DNA of 64,000 nucleotides from Streptomyces sp. NRRL F-525 (GTDB lineage Bacteria; Actinomycetota; Actinomycetes; Streptomycetales; Streptomycetaceae): positions 26,709 through 90,708 of the forward strand of contig NZ_JNXE01000041.1 of assembly GCF_000716605.1 (NCBI RefSeq). The letters are read 5' to 3'. The notes beneath the pieces were generated by a model. The model ran no database searches. It saw nothing but the letters and a program-made list of their open reading frames with translations, and was not told where the DNA came from. Made by a program: the position numbers and the translations under genes. Numbering within the stretch: the stretch's first letter is position 1; the number at the start of each line of letters is the position of its first letter. Of the stretch, positions 8,985-18,793 are shown in pieces.

Positions 8985-9740
8985 ATGAATGGTTCGGACT
9001 CACGGACGGCGGCATACGGACTGGTGCCGGCGGACACCACGGAGGACGTGCGGTCTAGGGGGGCAGAAGTATCAACACAGGTCGCCGTCCTTCCGGTCGG
9101 CAGTTTCGAGCAGCACGGCCCGTATCTTCCGCTGGCGACCGACACGTTGGTCGCCTGTGCCGTGGCCCGGGAGATCGCCGCGGCGTACCCGGTGCATCTC
9201 CTCCCTCCGGTGACGATGGCCTGCTCGCACGAGCACGCGGCCTGGCCGGGGACCGTCAGCATCTCTTCCGTGACCCTTCATGCGGTGGTGCGGGACATCG
9301 CGGACTCGCTCCGCCGCTCGGGGGTCGAGACCCTGGTGGTGGTCAACGGTCACGGCGGAAACTACGTCCTGGGCAACGTCGTTCAGGAGTCTTCTGCCCG
9401 CGGTGAGCGGATGGCACTGTTCCCGGCCGCGGAGGACTGGGAGACGGCGCTCGAGCGGGCCGGAGTACTGACCTCGCTGCTCACCGATATGCACGCGGGG
9501 GAAATCGAGACCTCCATTCTTCTGCACGCTCATCCCGAATTGATCCGTCCCGGATATGAGACCTCCGATTTCGTCGCCGACGACCGTCGCCATCTCCTGA
9601 CGCTCGGTATGTCCGGCTATACCGAGTCGGGCGTCATCGGGCGCCCGTCCCTCGGCTCGGCGGAAAAGGGGAAGGCACTGCTGGCGAGCCTCGCCGATTC
9701 CTTCGGCGCGTATTTCTCGCTGCTGACCGCGGAGGCCTGA
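8985..9740 (+). CDS. creatininase-family amidohydrolase, candidate FAPy deformylase
   Basis: A 251-residue creatininase superfamily protein. The metal-binding motifs are complete: 'GSFEQHGPYLPLATD' (Glu42, His44, Asp53), 'NGHGGN' (His123) and 'DMHAGEIETS' (Glu175). The family includes creatininase, MftE and the archaeal FAPy deformylase ArfB. ArfB acts directly after an archaeal FAPy-forming cyclohydrolase, which makes that reaction the leading hypothesis beside the Met-variant RibA. The gene diverges from ribA with only 38 bp between start codons. Its 3' end overlaps the convergent membrane-protein gene by 124 bp. Creatinine hydrolysis or peptide cleavage (MftE-like) are alternatives. Confidence 0.9.
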   Translation: MNGSDSRTAAYGLVPADTTEDVRSRGAEVSTQVAVLPVGSFEQHGPYLPLATDTLVACAVAREIAAAYPVHLLPPVTMACSHEHAAWPGTVSISSVTLHAVVRDIADSLRRSGVETLVVVNGHGGNYVLGNVVQESSARGERMALFPAAEDWETALERAGVLTSLLTDMHAGEIETSILLHAHPELIRPGYETSDFVADDRRHLLTLGMSGYTESGVIGRPSLGSAEKGKALLASLADSFGAYFSLLTAEA

Positions 9741-10975
9741 GCGGGCACCGGGTCCGGTACGGCGCTGCCGGACCCGGCGGTGCGCAGTCCCGCGCCCCAG
9801 CGGACGACGAGCACGGCCAGGCCGGGCAGGGCGGCGACGAAGCTGAGCACGCCGTAGATCACCGAGACGGACAGTCCGCTGGTCGCGCCGAGGCCCGCGG
9901 CGCCGAACGCCCAGGCGGTGACGCCCTCGCGGGGCCCCCAGCCGCCGACGTTCAGCGGCAGGCCCATGGCGACGAGCGCGAGGACCGCGATCGGCATCAA
10001 CTGGGCGACGGTGGCGGCGGATCCGGCGGCCCGGGCGGCGACCACGAACATCGCGAGGTGGCCGGCCAGGATGATCAGCGAGGAGAAGGTGACGCCGGGC
10101 CAGTTGGCGCGGGAGAACAGTCCGGCGCGGGCCTCGTCGAGGGTGGTGCGCAGGGCGCGGCCCCGGCGGGTGGCGGTGGCCGGACGGTTCATGCGTACGG
10201 CGGCCACGACGGCGAGTGCTCCGACGGCGGCCAGCAGCACGACCGGGGCGACGCTGCGGGCGTCGGCCATCACCGGGGAGTCGAGGCCCAGCAGGACCGT
10301 CACGCCTACGACGGCCAGCGCGATCTGGCCCGCGACGCGTTCCAGGACGACGGCGCGGACGGCGCGGCCCATGTCACCGGCGCTCTGTCCGTGGCGGACC
10401 GCGCGGTGCACGTCGCCGAGGATGCCGCCGGGCAGGGCCGCGTTGAGGAACAGGGCGCGGTAGTAGTCGGCGACGGCGGGGCCGAGCGGCAGCTTGATGC
10501 GCAGGCCGCGCGCCACCAGGGCCCAGCGCCAGGCACTGAACACCGTGGTGACCACGCCGATGGCGAGGCCGATGAGCAGGGTCGGCGCGTCGATGCGGCG
10601 CAGGCCGTCCAGGAAGACGCCGGTGCCGAGGCGCCAGAGCAGGACGCCGAGGATGGTGACACCGGCGACCGTGCCGAAGTGGGTGCGTACCGCGCGGGAG
10701 TTCACCCGGGTCAGGATCGCGCGCAGGACGCGGCGGGCACCGGAGGCGCGGTCGGCGCCGGCGCGCGGCGCGGCGACGATCACCCCGATCCGGTCACCGG
10801 AGACGGCCGAACTGTGCAGCGGCGGCGTGTGCTTGGGCCGGCGAACCTCTTCTACGGCTTCCACGGCGGCCTCGGTACGCACCGCGAGGGCGACCGGCGT
10901 GGACCGGTCCACACGCACCCGGCGCGTCCTGGTGCTCGGCCTCGGCGCGACCGTGCGCATCGTCTCGACGCTCAT
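9617..10975 (-). CDS. lysylphosphatidylglycerol synthase TM-like (UPF0104/AglD2) membrane protein
   Basis: A 452-residue protein. Residues about 1-90 are Arg/Ala-rich and probably cytosolic. About eight hydrophobic segments follow with the family signatures 'GGILGDVHRAVRHG' and 'LPLNVGGWGPREG'. These membrane domains resemble the flippase half of MprF and act on lipid-linked substrates. A 57-residue polar tail follows the last membrane segment, and its last ~41 residues are encoded antisense to the creatininase gene. The start overlaps the methyltransferase stop (ATGA, 10975-10972), making it the last gene of a four-gene coupled operon. The inferred role is moving or handling a lipid-linked glycoconjugate made by the cluster. 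Confidence 0.87.
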   Translation of the reverse strand: MSVETMRTVAPRPSTRTRRVRVDRSTPVALAVRTEAAVEAVEEVRRPKHTPPLHSSAVSGDRIGVIVAAPRAGADRASGARRVLRAILTRVNSRAVRTHFGTVAGVTILGVLLWRLGTGVFLDGLRRIDAPTLLIGLAIGVVTTVFSAWRWALVARGLRIKLPLGPAVADYYRALFLNAALPGGILGDVHRAVRHGQSAGDMGRAVRAVVLERVAGQIALAVVGVTVLLGLDSPVMADARSVAPVVLLAAVGALAVVAAVRMNRPATATRRGRALRTTLDEARAGLFSRANWPGVTFSSLIILAGHLAMFVVAARAAGSAATVAQLMPIAVLALVAMGLPLNVGGWGPREGVTAWAFGAAGLGATSGLSVSVIYGVLSFVAALPGLAVLVVRWGAGLRTAGSGSAVPDPVPAQASAVSSEKYAPKESARLASSAFPFSAEPRDGRPMTPDSV

Positions 10976-12068
10976 GACGTGCCCCCCGTCGGCCGGGCCA
11001 GTGCCAGCAGGTCGCTGTGGTGGACGAGCACGCTCAACTCCCCTGCCGCGCAAGCCGCGAGGCGCCGTTCCAGATACTGGTCGGCCCGCTCCTTCAGCTC
11101 GGGGCGTTCCTCGACGGCCGCACCGATCCAGCCGCGCAGCCACTCGGCGGTGAGCGCGGCCTCGTCGGGGCCCAGCCGCCAGGCGCTCGGGTGGACGCGG
11201 ACCGTGGCGCCGTGCGCGGCGAAGGCCTCGCAGGTGACGGTGACGGCGTCCGGGCCGAGGAGTCCGTCGCGCCGCTGGTGGGCGTTGAACGCGTCCGCGA
11301 TCTCCGCGTCCATCGGGTCGGCCGGGGTGAGTTCGACCTTGCCCGCCACCGTCAGCGTGAGCAGCGCCGGGCAGCCGGCGCCGACACAGGCGGCGACGAG
11401 GGCGTCGACCTCCTCGCGGGTGAGCACGTCCAGCAGCGCGGAGGCCGTCACCAGCGAGGCGCCGACCAGCGCGTCCGGGGTCAGCCGGGCCACGTCACCG
11501 CGCCGGGTCTCCACCGTGACGCGGCTGCCGTCGGCGGCGGCGCGAGGGGAAGCCACGGCGGCGAAGTGCAGAAGATAGGGATCACGGTCGTGCAGGATCC
11601 AGTGCTGGGCGCCGTCGAGGCGGGGCGCGAGCCACCGTCCCATCGAGCCGGTGCCGCAGCCCAGGTCGTGGATGACGACCCCGGAGCGGCCGGGCAGGTT
11701 GGCGAGCCGGATGCGCAGCGGGTCGAGCAGTTCGGGCGCCCGCGCCACGGCGTCGGCCCCCTCCCGCAGCTCCAGCCACTCGGGCGCGTAGCGCGGCGGG
11801 TCGTCGGGTCCGACGTCCCGCAGCCGTACGGTGGCCCGCTCTCCGGGGCGGCCGGCGGGTCCGGCGCCGGGGATCACGGAACCGGGCCCCGTCTGCTCCT
11901 CGGCGTCCATTGGAACGGTCCCAGCCATCACGTCCTCCGGCCCCGGCTGGTCAGCCGTCGCGTCGTTCGCCTCGGGCTGCACCGGGGCGACCAGCATGCC
12001 CAGCGGTACGCCCCTGGGCCCCGGCTGCGCCGGGATCCGTCCAGCCTGTGTCGTGGTGGCCGTCTTCC

Positions 12069-12072
<4 letters not shown>
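10972..12072 (-). CDS. SAM-dependent class I methyltransferase
   Basis: A 366-residue protein with a disordered Pro/Gly/Ala-rich N-terminal ~95 residues and a Rossmann-like methyltransferase core. Motif I is 'IHDLGCGTGSMGRWLAPRL', followed by 'WILHDRDPYLL' (acidic residue binding SAM ribose) and 'VTASALLDVLTREEVD'. The length of the N-terminal extension is unusual. The ATG at 12072 overlaps the glycosyltransferase stop (ATGA), and its own stop overlaps the next start. It therefore probably modifies the same small molecule as the glycosyltransferase. The methyl acceptor is unknown. Confidence 0.9.
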
Positions 12073-13759
<1,687 letters not shown>

Positions 13760-13799
13760 TCAGGTCAGACGCTCTTGCTCGTACGGAATTGAACAGTTC

Positions 13800-14780
13800 T
13801 CAGCCGATGTCGGTGTAACGCACCCGGTGACACAGCGCCGGGATCTCCCCCGAGGCGAGCCTGGGCAGCAGCTCCGGCAACTCCTCGAAGTCGCTCTCCC
13901 CGGTGACCAAGGCGTCGAGCGCGGGGTCGGCGAGCAGGTCGAGGGCGAGGGCGAGCCGGTCGCCGTAGCTGCGATTGGAACGGGCCGGCGAGACCGTACC
14001 GACCTGGCTGCTACGGATGACCAGGCGCCGGGAGTGGAACGCCTCACCCAGCGGGAGGCTCACTTTCCGGTCGCCGTACCAGCTCAGTTCGAGGACGGTG
14101 CCCTCGGGCGTGAGGAGTTCCAGCGCGCGGGTGAGCCCCTGTTCGGTGGCGCTGGCGTGGACGACGAGATCGCAGTCGCCGAGCGCGTCCGCAGGCAGCG
14201 CGAAGCCGACTCCCAGCGCCTCGGCGATCTTCGCGCGCGCCGGGTCGGCGTCCACCAACTGCACGCGCACGCCCGGGAAACGGCCCAGCAGCGCGGCCAC
14301 CGAACAGCCGACCATCCCGCCGCCGACCACCGCGATCCGGTCGCCGACCAGCGGCGCCGCGTCCCACAGCGCGTTGACGGCGGTCTCCACGGTCCCGGCG
14401 AGCACGGCCCGCCCGGCGGGCACGGACTCCGGCACGGGTGTGACGGCGCTCGCGGGGACGACGTAGCGCGTCTGATGCGGATAGAGACAGAAGACGGTAC
14501 GGCCGAGCAGCGCCGCCGGGCCCTCCTCCACGACCCCCACGTTGAGGTAGCCGTACTTGACCGGACCTGGGAAGTCGCCCTCTTGGAACGGTGCACGCAT
14601 GGTCGCGTGCTGGTTCTCGGGGACGCCCCCGCGGAAGACCAGGGTCTCGGTGCCGCGGCTCACGCCCGACCACAGGGAGCGGACCACCACCTCGTCCTCG
14701 GCGGGGTCCGGCAGAACGACGTCACGTATCTCGCCGTGACCCGGTGGACCGATCCAAAACGCCCTCGCGGTGCGCTTCAT
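13800..14780 (-). CDS. MDR-superfamily zinc-type alcohol dehydrogenase-like protein
   Basis: A 326-residue medium-chain dehydrogenase/reductase. 'EVVVRSLWSGVSRGTET' and 'GYLNVGVVEEG' correspond to the catalytic domain. The Rossmann domain has 'AVVGGGMVGCSVAALLGR', then 'VQLVDADPARA' binding the cofactor ribose. The usual zinc-ligand pattern is not evident, so it may be a zinc-independent member. It sits between the PTPS-like operon and the divergent CDP-alcohol phosphotransferase gene and shares their promoter region (14781-14885). A redox step on the cluster's product is inferred from this position only. Confidence 0.88.
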   Translation of the reverse strand: MKRTARAFWIGPPGHGEIRDVVLPDPAEDEVVVRSLWSGVSRGTETLVFRGGVPENQHATMRAPFQEGDFPGPVKYGYLNVGVVEEGPAALLGRTVFCLYPHQTRYVVPASAVTPVPESVPAGRAVLAGTVETAVNALWDAAPLVGDRIAVVGGGMVGCSVAALLGRFPGVRVQLVDADPARAKIAEALGVGFALPADALGDCDLVVHASATEQGLTRALELLTPEGTVLELSWYGDRKVSLPLGEAFHSRRLVIRSSQVGTVSPARSNRSYGDRLALALDLLADPALDALVTGESDFEELPELLPRLASGEIPALCHRVRYTDIG

Positions 14781-14885
14781 CGGAATCCTCCTGAACGATC
14801 GGGAAGCTGTTCACGTACGGGTAACCACAGGCCGCGCACAGTACGCGGCGTTGATCGACTCTGTCATACGGCCGGAGGGTGTGCG

Positions 14886-15656
14886 GTGGCCCTGAACAAC
14901 ACATACGAAGCAAGGCTGGTCCAGCAGGAGACCGCTGTGGGAGCGGGCGTTCAGATCCTGTTGCTGGCGTTGCTCGGCACGGCGATCGGAATGGGGCCGG
15001 CCGGCTGGCTGACCGGCCTGGCATTCGCGATCGCCACCTGGGCCGTGCTCTCCAAGGCGCTGCACCGGACCCGGACGCGTTCCTTCGGCCCGGCCAACCG
15101 GGTCACCCTCGGCCGGGCCATCCTGGTCGGCGGGGTGACCGCGCTGGTCGCGGACTCCTTCGAGAGCTCGCCGCCGGTCACGCTGTTCGTCGGCCTGACG
15201 GCGGTGGCCCTGATCCTGGACGGCGTCGACGGCAAGGTCGCCCGGCGCACGGGCACCTCCACCGCGCTGGGGGCGCGCTTCGACATGGAGGTCGACGCGT
15301 TCCTCATCCTGGTCCTCAGCGTCTACGTCTCCACCCAACTCGGCCCGTGGGTCCTGCTGATCGGCGCCATGCGCTACGGCTTCGTCGCCGCGGCCCGCGT
15401 CTGGCTGTGGCTCAACGCCCCGCTGCCGCCGAGCACCGCCCGCAAGACGGTCGCCGCCACCCAGGGCATCCTGCTGCTCCTCGCGGGCGCGAACCTGCTG
15501 CCGTACGCGGCCAACATGGGCGTGGTGGCCCTCGCGCTCGGCACGCTCGTGTGGTCCTTCGGCCGCGACATCCTGTGGCTCTGGCGCACCTCGCGCACCT
15601 CCCTCGTCGAGGAGGTTCCGGTGGAGGAGAAGCTGCTGGAACTGGTCTCGCAGTAG
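14886..15656 (+). CDS. CDP-alcohol phosphatidyltransferase
   Basis: A 256-residue membrane enzyme with about six hydrophobic segments. The complete CDP-OH-P signature DG-x2-AR-x8-G-x3-D-x3-D is present in 'DGKVARRTGTSTALGARFD' plus the following 'MEVD'. The family transfers a phospho-alcohol from a CDP-alcohol to a hydroxyl acceptor, making phospholipids or inositol/glycerol phosphoconjugates. The GTG at 14886 has GGAGGG six bases upstream. It is divergent from the MDR gene and ends 10 bp before a strong terminator. In context it may attach or build the lipid or phosphate part of the unknown conjugate. Confidence 0.92.
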   Translation: MALNNTYEARLVQQETAVGAGVQILLLALLGTAIGMGPAGWLTGLAFAIATWAVLSKALHRTRTRSFGPANRVTLGRAILVGGVTALVADSFESSPPVTLFVGLTAVALILDGVDGKVARRTGTSTALGARFDMEVDAFLILVLSVYVSTQLGPWVLLIGAMRYGFVAAARVWLWLNAPLPPSTARKTVAATQGILLLLAGANLLPYAANMGVVALALGTLVWSFGRDILWLWRTSRTSLVEEVPVEEKLLELVSQ

Positions 15657-15665
15657 GGACGGTTG

Positions 15666-15707
15666 CGCCGAAGGGCCCGGATCACTGATGATCCGGGCCC
15701 TTCGGCG
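15666..15707. terminator. strong bidirectional hairpin terminator
   Basis: A perfect 19-bp inverted repeat (15666-15684 with 15689-15707) carries a CTGA tetraloop and lies ten bases after the phosphotransferase stop. It also faces the end of the convergent YcnI gene at 15760. Between hairpin and YcnI stop (15708-15759) the sequence is made of short repeated words (TACTAC, CTACGAC, TTCTGTT) with no coding capacity that I can support. Confidence 0.85.
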
Positions 15708-15759
15708 TACTACGTACTACGCGGGTACTACGACCTCTGTTCTTTCTACGACTTCTGTT

Positions 15760-16497
15760 CTACGACCGCGGGGTCCGGCTGCGCACGATCGCGAAGGCGC
15801 CCGCCGCGAGGCCGAGTACGCCGACGATCAGCCCGGCGATGCCGAGCCCGCGGGCGGTGGAGTCGCTGCTCGACGAGGAGGCGGTGGTGGACTTCGTGGA
15901 GGTGGCCGCCGCCGTGGTCGAGGCGGCCGGGGTCTCGTCGCCGTCCTCGCTCTCCTTGGCGGTGAGCTTGAGGACGGGCGCCGGGTTCTCCGGCTCGTCG
16001 TCGCCCGCCGCGGCCTCCTCGATCCAGCGGACGACATCGCCGTCCGAGTAGGTCTGGAGCGTCTTGAACGCCAACTGGTCGGTGTCGTCGGGCAGTTGAC
16101 CGAAGGCGACGTTGAAGTCCTCGTACTGTCCGGCCGCGATCTTCCCGCCGGTCCAGGTGATCTGGGAGACGGCGTCGGTGATGGTGCCGTCGTCGGTCTT
16201 CACCGGCGTCTTGAGCTTGCTGGTGGTGACCTTCGCGGTCCAGCCGTTCTGCGGGGTGACCAGGACGCCGAGGACGGGGTGGTCGGTGGGCAGATACACC
16301 TGGACCTTCGTCGTGCTCGCCTTGTCCTCCTCGTTGGGGACGCGGAAGGTGAGGACGCCGTCCGTGGCTCCCTTGGCGTAACTCTCCGGGTGGACGGTGA
16401 CGTGCGCGGAGGCGACCCCGGCGGCGGCCAGGACTCCGGCGGTGGCGAGCGCGGCGACGGTGCCTGCGCGGCGCAGGGTGGTGCGGTGTGCGGACAT
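15760..16497 (-). CDS. ycnI: YcnI-family copper-binding protein (DUF1775)
   Basis: A 245-residue exported protein. The signal peptide ends at about Ala31, placing His32 (HVTVHPES) at the mature N-terminus, where YcnI proteins bind Cu(II). The conserved DUF1775 core follows with 'LTFRVPNEEDKASTTKVQVYLP' and 'ITWTGGKIAAGQYEDF'. A Ser/Thr-rich linker (about 185-212) leads to one C-terminal membrane helix (about 213-235), so the domain is displayed outside the cell. The next gene upstream encodes a Met/His-rich membrane protein, as expected for a copper uptake or storage pair. Confidence 0.92.
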   Translation of the reverse strand: MSAHRTTLRRAGTVAALATAGVLAAAGVASAHVTVHPESYAKGATDGVLTFRVPNEEDKASTTKVQVYLPTDHPVLGVLVTPQNGWTAKVTTSKLKTPVKTDDGTITDAVSQITWTGGKIAAGQYEDFNVAFGQLPDDTDQLAFKTLQTYSDGDVVRWIEEAAAGDDEPENPAPVLKLTAKESEDGDETPAASTTAAATSTKSTTASSSSSDSTARGLGIAGLIVGVLGLAAGAFAIVRSRTPRS

Positions 16498-16536
16498 GGT
16501 GAGGTGATCTCCGTACGGGAAAAGGAAGTTGGGGTG

Positions 16537-17142
16537 TCAGACCGGGTACGGGATCGGGTCCGGTGGTCCTCTACGGCTGACCGCGTGCCGCAGGAGGAGT
16601 TGGCGCAGGGGGGCCGCGTCGGCGGCGGTACGTCCGGGGCGGCGGGAGGTGCGGGCGGGCTGGGGTGCGGGGGCGTCCCGCCACCAGGCGACGAGGCCGG
16701 GTACGAAGGCGACGGCCCAGCGCAGCAACGACCACAGCGCGGCCTCCCCGCGCCGCAGCCACCAGGCCGCGACGAGCGCGGCGACGATGTGGGCGGCCAC
16801 GGCGTGCGGGGTCATCGCCTGCGTCTGCCGCATGGGGGCCATCGCGTGCCCGGACATGTGCGCCATACCGGCCATCGCCATACCGGTCCGCGGCCGCGCG
16901 ACATCGAACCCGAGGTGGAGCCCGGCCTGCGTGGCGAGCATGGCGGCACCGATGCCGGGCAGGGACCGTTCCCGCCCGCCGAGCAGCCACCCCATGACGA
17001 ACACGACGAGGAATCCGGCCCCGTCCGCCCACAACGGAGGCGTGGCACCGGTGGCGAGCCCGTGCCCGGCGGCAGCCAGCAGCACACACACCGCGGCGAA
17101 CACCGCGGCGCGCAGGCTCCGTACCGCCGGGGATGCGCTCAT
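16537..17142 (-). CDS. Met/His-rich integral membrane protein, possible copper partner
   Basis: A 201-residue protein with about four to five hydrophobic helices. I do not recognise a named family. The notable segment is 'MAMAGMAHMSGHAMAPM', a Met/His cluster typical of copper-binding loops, between membrane helices. The C-terminus is Arg/Pro-rich and cytosolic-looking. The ATG at 17142 is chosen because GGAGG precedes it. The longer open frame upstream runs into repetitive non-coding DNA. It lies 39 bp upstream of ycnI on the same strand, so a shared operon and copper handling are inferred. Confidence 0.75.
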   Translation of the reverse strand: MSASPAVRSLRAAVFAAVCVLLAAAGHGLATGATPPLWADGAGFLVVFVMGWLLGGRERSLPGIGAAMLATQAGLHLGFDVARPRTGMAMAGMAHMSGHAMAPMRQTQAMTPHAVAAHIVAALVAAWWLRRGEAALWSLLRWAVAFVPGLVAWWRDAPAPQPARTSRRPGRTAADAAPLRQLLLRHAVSRRGPPDPIPYPV

Positions 17143-17566
17143 GGTGACGGATCCTCCCACGCACCGCTGCCGCCGTTGCCGTCGATGGCGGTTTAGGGGA
17201 CAGCTCATATCTGGTTCATGGCTTGGTACGGCGGTGGCGGGTGGGACGTTCAGCGCGGGTGGGGTGACTCCTGCGGGCATGCGTTGATTTACCGGGATAC
17301 GGCGCTGTTGGAACGGTCCAGGGGTGGGGATTCTGGGGGCGGGTGGTACGGGAGCGGTCCAAGTGGGGGGACTCGTGGGCGCCGGCGCTGCGGGGAACGG
17401 TCCAGGAGCCGGGAACCTGGGCGCGGGTGGTACGGGAACGGTCCAAGCGGGGGGACTGGTGGGCGCCAGGGCTGCGGGAACGGTCCAAGCGCCGGGGGAC
17501 TCTGGGCGCCAGCACTGCGGGAACGGTCCAAGCTCCGGGGGCCAGAGAGGTGCGGGGCCTTGCGGC
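17143..17566. repeat. gene-free region with six 42-bp repeats carrying GGAACGGTCCA
   Basis: This 424-bp interval holds no supportable gene. Between 17310 and 17529 the element GGAACGGTCC occurs at 17310, 17394, 17435, 17477 and 17520, with a one-mismatch copy GGAGCGGTCC at 17351. Start-to-start spacings are 41, 43, 41, 42 and 43 bp, close to four helical turns. Flanking sequence also repeats: copies 1 and 3 end in 'GCGGGTGGTACGGG', copies 2, 4 and 5 in 'GGGCGCC...GCTGCGGG' or similar, so there is a partial 84-bp higher-order unit. Spacing not divisible by three argues against coding. It lies between the 5' end of the membrane-protein gene and the 3' end of the MFS gene. Confidence 0.9.
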
Positions 17567-18793
17567 TCATCTGCGGCGCGATGGACGTGACCGGCGTGGC
17601 AGCAAGGCGATCGCCGCGACCGGTACGGCGGCCAGCACCAGCCACGGCATGGCCGCGGGCAACCCCATGTCGAGGAGGGTGCCGGTGCCCGCGCTGCCGA
17701 GGAGGACGATCAGGCCGGAGACGGAGGAGAGTGCCCCGGTATAGAGGCCGAGGCGTCCGGGTTCGGCGAGGTCGGGAACCCAGGCGCGGGCGACGGGGGC
17801 GATAAGCATCTGGCCGAGGGTGAGCAGGACGACGAAGCCGGCCGCCGGCAACAACCCTGCGGTACCTGTCAGTTCAGCGGGCCGGGCCACGGCGACGGCC
17901 GCGAACCCTACGGCGATCAGCGACAGCCCCGCAGCCATGCACCGCCGCGGATCGAGCCGCTCCCCCGCCCACCTCGTGACGGGCAATTGCGCCGTCACCA
18001 CGAGCAGCGAGGACAGCGCGAACAGCCAAGCCAGCGGTGCCTGCGAACCCACCGCGCGCTCCACCTCTTCAGGGAGGGCGAGATAGAGCTGGTTGTAGGC
18101 GAGGAGATAGGCGCCGTAGGCACAACACAGCGCCAGGAACGGCCTGTTGCGCACCAGGGCCCGTACGCCACCCTTCTCCGTCACCCGCGCCCGCCCGGGA
18201 ATGTGCTGCGGCAGCAACCACGCATGCCCCGCGAGGACGAACACAAAGACCCCGGCCCCGGCCAGACACGCGACCCGGAAATCCACCGCGAGCAGCAGCG
18301 CACCCAGCAACGGCCCTACAAACGCGCCGACTTGACCGGCGACGGTGAACAGCGCGAGCACCCGCGTCCGGGATCCCCCGCCCGATTCCTCCCACTCGAC
18401 CGCCTGCCGAGCCACCTCCGACTCCACCGCCGGAGAGAACAACGCGGCGGCGAGCCCGATGAGCAGTACGGCTCCAACGACGCTCCAGGTCTCCTCCGCA
18501 TACCCGAGCCAGCCGAACCCGGCGATCCGCAGCACGCATCCCGCGAGCACCACGGGCCGCACGCCGTACCGGTCGGCGAGGGCACCGCCGACCACGAACA
18601 GCCCCTGCTGACTGAAGGTCCGCAGCCCCAGCACGAGCCCAACGAGCCAGCCGGCCATGCCGATCGCATCCGCCAGGTGCTCGGCGAGGAACGGCAGCAC
18701 GGCGAAGAAGCCGATGTTGAAGGCGAGTTGGGTGAGGATCAGCAGCCGGAGCAGCGGGGAAAGCGGGGTACGTACGAGGGCCGCGGAGGTCAC
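17567..18793 (-). CDS. MFS transporter, DHA1-like
   Basis: A 408-residue permease with about twelve hydrophobic helices. Motif A is visible as 'GGALADRYGVRPVVLAG', and a second-half counterpart as 'VTRWAGERLDPRRCMAAG'. The GTG start at 18793 overlaps the stop of the ABC permease gene (GTGA), making it the last gene of the operon GNAT-binding protein-fused permease-MFS. Importer genes followed by an MFS exporter resemble metallophore or peptide cycling systems, in which the MFS protein secretes the ligand. That role is inference only. Confidence 0.9.
   Translation of the reverse strand: MTSAALVRTPLSPLLRLLILTQLAFNIGFFAVLPFLAEHLADAIGMAGWLVGLVLGLRTFSQQGLFVVGGALADRYGVRPVVLAGCVLRIAGFGWLGYAEETWSVVGAVLLIGLAAALFSPAVESEVARQAVEWEESGGGSRTRVLALFTVAGQVGAFVGPLLGALLLAVDFRVACLAGAGVFVFVLAGHAWLLPQHIPGRARVTEKGGVRALVRNRPFLALCCAYGAYLLAYNQLYLALPEEVERAVGSQAPLAWLFALSSLLVVTAQLPVTRWAGERLDPRRCMAAGLSLIAVGFAAVAVARPAELTGTAGLLPAAGFVVLLTLGQMLIAPVARAWVPDLAEPGRLGLYTGALSSVSGLIVLLGSAGTGTLLDMGLPAAMPWLVLAAVPVAAIALLPRRSRPSRRR

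Noticed and set aside
8284..9740. FMN riboswitch or riboflavin operon
   Set aside because: Only 38 bp separate the divergent starts, no other rib genes are present, and no RFN-like structure fits.
17310..17529. CRISPR array
   Set aside because: The repeated element is only about 10-14 bp, the 'spacers' are themselves repetitive, and no cas gene is present.
17218..17805. Open frames across the 42-bp repeat array on both strands
   Set aside because: Low-complexity translations, repeat spacing not a multiple of three, and no ribosome-binding site. I treat the region as non-coding.
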